From contig NC_089980.1 of NCBI RefSeq assembly GCF_036417845.1, positions 53,504,501 to 53,568,500 on the forward strand: a DNA stretch of 64,000 bases. Direction: 5' to 3'. Under the pieces are notes generated by a model. The model did no database searches, was not told the origin of the DNA, and saw only the letters and a program-made list of their open reading frames with translations. This document shows positions 54,401 to 63,400 of the stretch, piece after piece. Made by a program: the position numbers and the translations under genes. Position 1 is the first letter of the stretch. Every line of letters begins with the position of its first letter. The stretch is from Apteryx mantelli. Lineage: Eukaryota > Chordata > Aves > Apterygiformes > Apterygidae.

Positions 54401-57400
54401 TTCTCATTTGCTTGGAGGAAAAAGTTTCAACTCTAAATTCAAACTCTAGTCCCATTTTCTTCTGCCTAGACTGTTACGTGTATATGTTCCATGTTCCTGA
54501 GCATATTCACTGCAGCAGAATGGTTTATGGAGTATTTATTTTACTGGATAAACTGTTTTTTTATGTTAAAACTTATGGTACATAGGTAACACTGCTGAAA
54601 TGCAGCCATTGTGAATGGATTGGTGAATACAGAACAGCAGTGAGACTTTATGAAGTCATTATTCCTCCTTGAAGGCAGAGAATAATTGAGAGGTAAAAGC
54701 AGATGAGGAGTAACACAGTAAAATAACAACATGAACCTTCTTTAAAAGGATATGCAGATGAAACTGTACAAGTGAGACCCACAGTTCAACCCTAATATGT
54801 ACAATACTTCTTTGAAATAAAAGAATTGTAAATGCTGTCTGCTAGTTAAAAGGGACTTATAACTGAAAATATTATTCTAAGCTACTCTGCAATGACTGCT
54901 CATCCTGCCCTTTTCTCTGCCTGCCTTCCCCCCCCCAGCTCTGTCCAAGAATGTTGTTGTTTCAGGCTTGAGACTTAGACACATAAGCTAGTACTGCTGG
55001 CAAATATTTGTTATTTAGTATTAGCTCTGCTAATTTGCTTGTTGACCAACAGGACAAAGTTATTATTGGAGTTGCATATGATTGCATGGACAAGATGGTT
55101 TACTGGACAGACATCAGTGGCCCTTCAATCAGCAGAGCTAGCCTGCATGGTGGAGAGCCAACAACCATCATCAAAACAGGTAGCAGCATAAGTTTCTTCA
55201 TCTTGCTCCACCCTAGGAATGGCAATAGGGACTTGAATTTAGTAACAGACAGTTTCCAGGTGTTGCCTGAGCTCTAGCATTACAAGTTGGTACTAGTTGG
55301 GTAAGCAAGGACCAAAAAGCATGGATAACTTAAATAAGATCCTCTGCAATAGCACTTCATCGGCTTCTGCCTCCTGAGACGGGCAAGAAGTCTGTTCTTT
55401 TTATATAACCTAAGTTTAAGGCCAGAAATGGGAGCAGCTCATCAGTGATATGTTTCTGTTCTTACTTACAGTTGCTGTTGCAGGATACTGTACCTATCTA
55501 ACCGTTGCATGTTTTGTGAACATCACTGGGAACATTTTAAAGGAAGGTTAGGGGATTTGAAGGATGAATCAAGTTGCTGTGTTTTTTTTAAAGCACATGT
55601 GAAGGTACTAACAGGTGTGGGGTTCATAGCCTCACAGTTTGGCCTTTTGAGCGTGCCCCAGCTGACCCTCCCATGAATGTTTAGAGGGTTTCTTACCATT
55701 TTACAGTCCTAGACTATGCTCATGTTCTTGCTACATTGAACAAAGCAACCCCCCCCCCCCTTTGGATGCTTTGACGCTTCTAGAAGGGGTCTTGAGGCAG
55801 GCTCGAGGTCTTGTTCACCATGCTTTAGTGCTCTCCACCTGTGGTGTCAACCTTCAAGATGCCACCAAGGTGGGGCAGGACAAGTAGTACTTCCAAGGCA
55901 AATTCCCCAGGTCATGACACACACTCAGGACCTCACTTTCCTATGATGATTGGCCATGCTATGCTATGCTATGTTATGTCCAGCCTGGCAGCCTCTGTGT
56001 AGCCCACCTATGTTATAGTGATGTCATGTCAACCATACTGATCAGAAAATGTGGTCCAGCATCTTTTCTGAAAGGCTCCAGTGTCCCTGGCCATGAGGAG
56101 TGGAACATATAGGTAGTCTAAGCTCAGACTGCTGTAGATGGAGACGTTGTTCCTGGTTACAATGATTTAATGGCTCCAAGATGTAAATATGTGAAGAGGG
56201 GGGAAAAAAGCATAAATAAACGTGAAGTTGGGAAGAGTTAACAGTATGGGTTAGTTTTTTATGGAGGAAAATCACGCCTTATCTGTTAGAGCTTTTCAAC
56301 AGAATCAGTGAGCGTGCAGGTAAGGGTGATCCAGTAAGTACAGTGTACGTGGATTTTGAAAACGCTTCAGTGAAGTTCTTCACAAAGGGCCTTTGAATAG
56401 ACTAAGTTACCATGAGATTAGGGGGATGGTCCTATGGTGTATTAACAGCTACTTATTGCCTGATTAAAAGGTAAGTGACAAAGGGTAGCAGTAAATAGCT
56501 GATGTTCACAATAGAAGTAAGTTATCATTAAATCCTAGGTCATACGCTGGGGCAGACCCATGTTGTTCAGTGTATTTATGATCTGGAAAAGGGGATGAAT
56601 GGTGAGTTGTCAGTTTGCTGTTGGACAAGTATTGAATATAACTAAAACCAAAGCTGACTAAAGAGTTGCAGAAAGGTCTCATATTTTGATATGTTCACAC
56701 AGAATACCATATGTGTGTGTGACTCTTAGATTTTTGTTCTGGCAAGTGAAGAAGGTAATCCAGTGGCCAGGTGAGGTTTGGTTATATATAGACCTTTTCT
56801 CTCCTGTTTTCTGCCTCTGACAGCTGTCTGTTCTGCTGAGAAAGGACTGGTAAGAAGGGAGGATGAAGAGGAAAACTCTTCTCTGTTTCTGGGTTTGGGG
56901 ATCAAACAGCTGAAAGGTGGTTAGAAACTGTTTCAGCTGCAACTTTCCTTTCTTATCATTAAAATTGTAAAAGAAAAGTGATTAAACCCATTTTGCTCAT
57001 TTCTGACCCTTGGAGTTGCTCAAGGCTTCAAGAATTAGGCTAGAGGGTATTGTGCTTTTACAGTTCATGTGTTGTTCTTACACTGTTTCCCCAAAGCCTT
57101 TGTTGCTGACTGCAGTCCACGTTCATTTTCATTAGAAGGATAAGTATACACCCATCTTGAATATAAAAACCTTTTGTAAGTGGAGTGAAGTGAGCAGAAG
57201 GACAGGTGGGGAACCAAGTGAAGGTGGAGACATTAAAAAACAACAGCAAAAGTAGCTGGAGGAACTTTCCGAGTACTAGAGTCCTCAGGATACTGGAACA
57301 GTAGAGGCAAGATACTGGAGTAGGTCGCCCTTGGTTTTGATCCTTTGCAGCTGTTGTCACAAAAATTTAGGAAATTATTTTAGCAAAACAATGAATCAAT

Positions 57401-60400
57401 TTTAAAATTCTACAATAAATTTACCTTTGTTTTGTTTTGTGTGTGTTAAGTATCTGCACTTGGAGTTTGTTTCAGAACAGCCATTGTTTGCTGTGACTGC
57501 ATTCAGGCTTTCAGGGGTAGCAGAGAGATGGGAGCAGCCTGGATCCTACCATTGCCCGAGGAAGAGAAGAGGGAGAGCTTAAAGCCATCCCTAACTAACA
57601 CAGTAGCTATGGAGCTTGGTCTTTCTGTCCAATGTGATGGCTGAGATACTTGTGAGACTTTCTTTTCAGCCTAACATGTTTAATCTAACAGAGACTCTAA
57701 TTCCTAGTGGGGGTGTATGCCTCTGCAACTATGAATTCAGCGGGGGAAGGGTTTCTAATTTCCACTATTGATTGAGGAAGAGTGTGTGTGCATGCCTTGA
57801 AAATCTTCCAGTGTATAATATATTTTAGAGATATTTATGAAAGCTTTCAACTAAATTTGATTATTCTAGGTTATGCAAGGTGCTTACAACATAGCAATGC
57901 CATATGGAAATAACCTTGTGGTTTTCATCTTCTGCAAAAACATCATACGTGTAAAGGCATCTCATGACTTCTGTTGTCCTGTTGCTTGTATAGGATGTGG
58001 ATGGCACTCCTGAAGACATGTTAAGCAATGCTGCTTTTTACTTTCTGTATAAAATGTTAACTGGCTCTTCGATAAGGAATCAGAGCAATAAGGCTGAGTA
58101 CTCAGTATTTGAATGGATGTCGTCTTTGCTGGGCATGGCTGGCCAAAACTGAAACTTTAAAAATGTTAGGAAGTAGGAAAATATCTCTCTCTCAGAAGAC
58201 CCGTGAGAATTTCTGTCTTTGTTCTGATCTTTGCCTTTTTCCCCCTGTGAGCTGCAGCTGCTTGCTTCAGTTCACATGTATTTTTGTGGAATGCACTTTT
58301 TTTTTTTGTTTAAGCTCTTGTGATTCAAGTTGGGTTGCTTTGCAGAGACATGTTTTATTGTGGGGCCCCATCCAGTTCTCATCTGCTTCTGCAGATGTAT
58401 AGCCTGTGGAGACTTTCTGAGCTCTGCAGCTGTGGAGGCAGGTCTGGAAGGAGAGCTTTCCCCTTTGTCATAATTGCTTAAATCATATCAGCCACACATA
58501 TTCGTACGAGCCTGTCTGTTTCCCAGGGACAGAGCCTGTGACAGGACCTGGCCTTACGGCAATATAGCAGGAACGCAGTTGTGCTCCTGGAAGGATGGTG
58601 AGGTGGAGGGTTGTGATACATGAAGTCTGTATATTTCCTTACCTCTTCGTGGAGGCCAGTTTCTTCTGGCTGATTGTCAGCCAGACAGGAAAGAAATTTA
58701 CTCTAGATTATTTTAACTGTCCTGGCTCATAGCTGAAAAAGGAAGTTGGCCAGGGAACAGAGGTTCCTGGGAACCAGTGACAGCAGATCTCTTGCCTGCT
58801 GCTTCTTCTGTTTTCTAAAAGAGACTGGGAACTCTCTTGCCACCATTCACTCAGTGATCTTCTCCTCATCCCAGAGGCTGGCTGGGGATTGTCCCTATCA
58901 TCACCTCAAAATGAGGCCACCCTCAGCAGCTCCTGCCTTTAGCAAAAAGGAGGTAGGAACATTTTGGGGTCTGACTGACATGTGAGGTGGTTCCTTGCAG
59001 ATGACAGGTTTAGCTCCATGTGGGCACTTGGGGAAGTAAAAGCAGTGGTGTGATGTCAGTGCACCTAAGTTAAAGTATGTCTAAGTGCCCTTGAGAGGAG
59101 TAAAGAGAGAGCTGATTAACATTTACTTTGTTGGGAGCCCCCTTATGCGTGAGCTGTGAGTCAGAAGCAGTGAGCTACTTGCCCACATCTTATTTGTTCG
59201 TTTCCACCTCTTCAACAATGGACATGCATCCAAAATGTCCTGTGTCCAGGACAAGTTTAATCTATCCAGATGAGAGAGCAGAGGCTATTTAGAGTATTGT
59301 GCAACTTATTCACAACAAAGTTGCAGTAGCAAATTTAAGACAGCTCCATCCAGTGTTCTGGCCCAAATGTCTTTTCTCCAGAAATGCAGTTTGTGTCACA
59401 TATTGTTTGTTTAATGGCTATCAGTAAATAAACTTGAGAATTAATAGAAGGCCAACATGCCACATTCCCTCATTCTTGGACATTTACATGATGTATAGAT
59501 CTGTATTTGAAGGTTTCCTTGACAGCTAACTGGTACGAAGGGTCATTTTGCCTCTTTTGGAAGTGACCACATACAGTCTTTTCTATTTCTTTTGGAACTG
59601 TAATTGGAGTTAAAAATCTATTTGTACCTGCCTTTGGCTTCCTTATATCCCACACAGACTACTAGTTCTTTTTCAATGGATATATCGATCTTGAAAAGCA
59701 TAGAGCAGTTTTTGCATTGGCTGAATTAAATCTTCAAGTGCTATATATTTATTCTGCATCCTTCATTTGAGTTAGAAACTACTAAGGCTAAAGCAGTAAG
59801 GTCATTATTTGCTATTTCCTGTTGCTTTTGGAACAGCTAACTGTCCAAGGAAAGCTGTGCACATACAGTACCAAAACATGTTCCAAAAAAATTGCTCTGC
59901 AAAAACAAAGAAATGGATTTAAATTCCATCAGTTAGCTAATGTCATTATCTCTAGTGCTTTGGAGCTTGATTATCTTCTAAGTATTGCATTGGCTAAAAT
60001 GAGAATAAATCCAGTTTTCAGAGGGGTGCCGTGTATGCCAGTGCTAAAGAAGGGGGAACATTAAAGATTATAAAATACATTCTATGTCCTGGCTTGCTAA
60101 AGAGGGTAAAGATAGATTCTGATAAACTCTACTGTGTTTTCTCTGCCATCAACTCTTAGGGTCAGGGTGTAGCAGAGCAGTCTATGTGTAAATTGGGTTA
60201 GACACTGGTGAAACCCTATTATCTGAAGAGAAGAGTGACTGATGCAAGCCTTTTATGTTAGACAGCAGTTTCTGTTGGCTAGCACCTGGGCAGTGTGACC
60301 CTAAGCAGAGAGGTGTGCAGCTCCATCAGTGTCATCTACCCACTTCAGTTATTGCATCGCAGTAAACCAATGCCCATGAAGTACAAGAAACAAAGAGCTA

Positions 60401-63400
60401 GGGAGGCTGCTGCCTGGCTGCTGCCCTGCCATTTTGCTATCCTTGAGCCCACAAGGCACTCCAGGGCTCCAACCTCTTAGAGGTGTACTGGAATTCCGGA
60501 CAAAATTCTGATGTGTTCAGTAGTGACATAAGTATTAGCACTGGGATTTGCTGTCTTTCCCTGATTATAGATCTTTTATTTATGTATCAGAGACATCTCC
60601 AAGAGTTCTGTGTATATAAACTTCATAAGGCAAAATACATAGTCCTCTTCTGATGTGCTAACGTATTCCATATGAAGTGGCTTTTGTTGGACCACAGTCA
60701 GAAAACTGTAAAAATACTCTTCTCAATTAAAAGCTGGGAATGCTTATGAGGCTGATGCTGTATATTGGGAATAAATGTGATGGCTAAGGTTGTTTTCTCT
60801 GTTCTCTTGCAGACTTGGGAAGTCCTGAAGGAATAGCTCTAGATCATCTAGGTCGCAACATCTTCTGGACGGACTCTCAACTTGATAGAATAGAAGTGGC
60901 TAAGCTGGATGGGCGCCACCGTCGTGTCCTCTTTGACACTGGCCTGGTGAACCCTAGAGCAATTGTAGCAGATCCCATGAGAGGGTACAGATATGTTTTC
61001 AAGAAATGCATGCAAAGCTTGAATATTTTATTTTATTTCTTTAACATGAGCATATACTCTATGTCCATGTTTTTAGACTGTCTTCAGACAACAATAGGAC
61101 TGTATTTTCCTAAAACAACTAACAAACAAAAACTAAATAAACTACTTGAGTGTCCTATATCTGAGTAGTATATTGGAAATAAAACTTGTTTAAAATGCAG
61201 CTATGTAATCCCATGATATTTTATTGAGAGGACTATCAAATGTTTGTTTGCACCTTGCTTTCAGTACATTGTTTGCAAGATGACAAGCATTTCCCCTATC
61301 TAAAAGAATTTATTTTTACAAGATTACTGGAATAAAATACTAGATTAAACAATTTGATATTTTCATTTTTCCTGTACAGTGTCCCTTTTTCAAAAACTCC
61401 CATAGTGTCTTTTCTGTCATCATTTTCATTCCTGTCATTCAATTGTCTGAGAAGATCCTATTAAGCTTTTATCTGAAGGTACAAATAACTATATACTTTA
61501 AAATTGGGCTTGTAAAATGGAATCACAGAAATAGCCCTGTGGGGTTTCAGTAGGACAATTTAAATTTTTTCAGGCTATGGCGCCAGTTTGCAAAAACAGA
61601 AGCACACATACTTTTACGTAGTCTTTGATCTGTTGACATTATTTTCCCTGAATATTGGAAGAAATACAGGGAAAATTAAAACAAATAGAGTGCCTATGGT
61701 AATGCCGAATGGGTGTTCATTAATTTCTGAGCTTGTCTGCTATTGTCTTGGTGCAATTTTCTGCAGCAAGGCTACTGCTGAGAAGAGATTTCAGTCAAAA
61801 ATACTCAGAAGCACAGAAGCAGAGAGGCTTTCTTTTTGGTCATGAATTTCTGGAAAGCTCTAATAAATGATTACTCAGTTGATGTGAGGCATTTGGAATG
61901 CTGTTATGTGAGAATTCATTTCTGAACACATGTAGTGTATTGTTCAGTGAAAGGTTTTTGGAAGATGCATCCTCATTCCAGATGTTTGCAAACAAGGTTT
62001 GCAGTGAAAAAACAATGCCTACAGCACTTGAAATTGCAGGTGGTTGAAAATTAAATGAAAAAATAATGGCACTGACTTCTCTCATTTATATAATATAAAC
62101 CTTTCAACTAAGTCAGATATTTGTGAGGTGAAAACATCTGTGGATGAGCATCAAGTGACAGCAGGGTAGAGAAATCAAATGCACTTAATTGTGTGAAGGG
62201 TGGGGAGAGGCCCAAGCATAATCAGCCTGATGGGAGACCTCTGTTCTGTGCACAACCCGCTGACTCTGGCAGAGCTCTGGGTTCAGGTCAAGCTGCACAG
62301 ACTTCTCAGTTTCCCAGTAGATTTATTTTTCAGTGTTAGAGAATGAACAATAAAGGTGCTTGCCTTTAGGGGTCATGTTAATTCTCAGCCACAGAAAGTG
62401 CATCCAAAGAAAAAATGATCACTAGAAAATGGCTGTTAATAATAAGGCATTAATGAACTAATTGCCCTGTCTGGGTTTTTCTCATGGCCATAAGCTACTC
62501 TGATCAATTCTGTTGTGAATTGCTTATTTGGTGCACTGAAAGGAAAAGGTAATTTTGAATGAATCCCATAAATGTATGCCAAATGCTCCTGCTGCTTAAC
62601 CTGAGCAGACGTTATGGGCAGTGAGGAAGGAAGCTCTAGGCACACATTCTGAACAATACTCAGAACTGTTGAAATAGAGATGTTTTTGCCTGGCATCTTG
62701 CAAATAATATACACAATGTAGGGAAAGCATTTTGTGTGTGTGCGCATGTGTGTGTGCGCGTGTGCTTCTTTCTTTGTTTTTTAATGGGGGTTATAACATT
62801 TGATACATCTTTACTATACTTCTCTTCTGTATTCAAGTGCAATATGGTTCTTCTTATGGCTTTAACTACTTTGTTTTTGGTTTTGTTATTTTTGTTTCCT
62901 TAGAGTTTTCCTTAAATTAAGAAAATCATTTGGGATCAATCAGTGTCTTAATTCTTGCCTTTTCTTCCTCTTAAGAAACTTGTATTGGACTGACTGGAAC
63001 AGAGAAGCTCCCAAAATTGAAACCTCCTACATGGATGGCACGAACAGAAGAATTCTTGTTAAAGATGATCTGGGGTTACCAAATGGGCTGACATTTGATA
63101 CTTACTCCTCAATGCTGTGCTGGGTAGATGCAGGTAAAGAGATGATGAAATGTATGTTCATAATAATAGAAGACTTAAGTATGTCCAATCCTGAAAAGAT
63201 GGACAGCTAATTAATGTTTATAGTTCTTTGGGCTACATCTTAGACTTCACACTTTGCTCTTTGGCTTTAATAATCACACTTTATTTGTTATTAGCACTGT
63301 AGAATTTGCATGAGGATGTGTGCAAACTGCAAGATTTAAATTCTGACCAGGTATCTTTCTAGGAACGCAACAGGTTTATATCTATGTTTCTTATATGTAG

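Noticed and set aside
43988-55760. C12 runs at 43988-43999 and 55749-55760 (and 444-455) as a shared element
   Set aside because: Flanks are unrelated; simple homopolymers of similar length.
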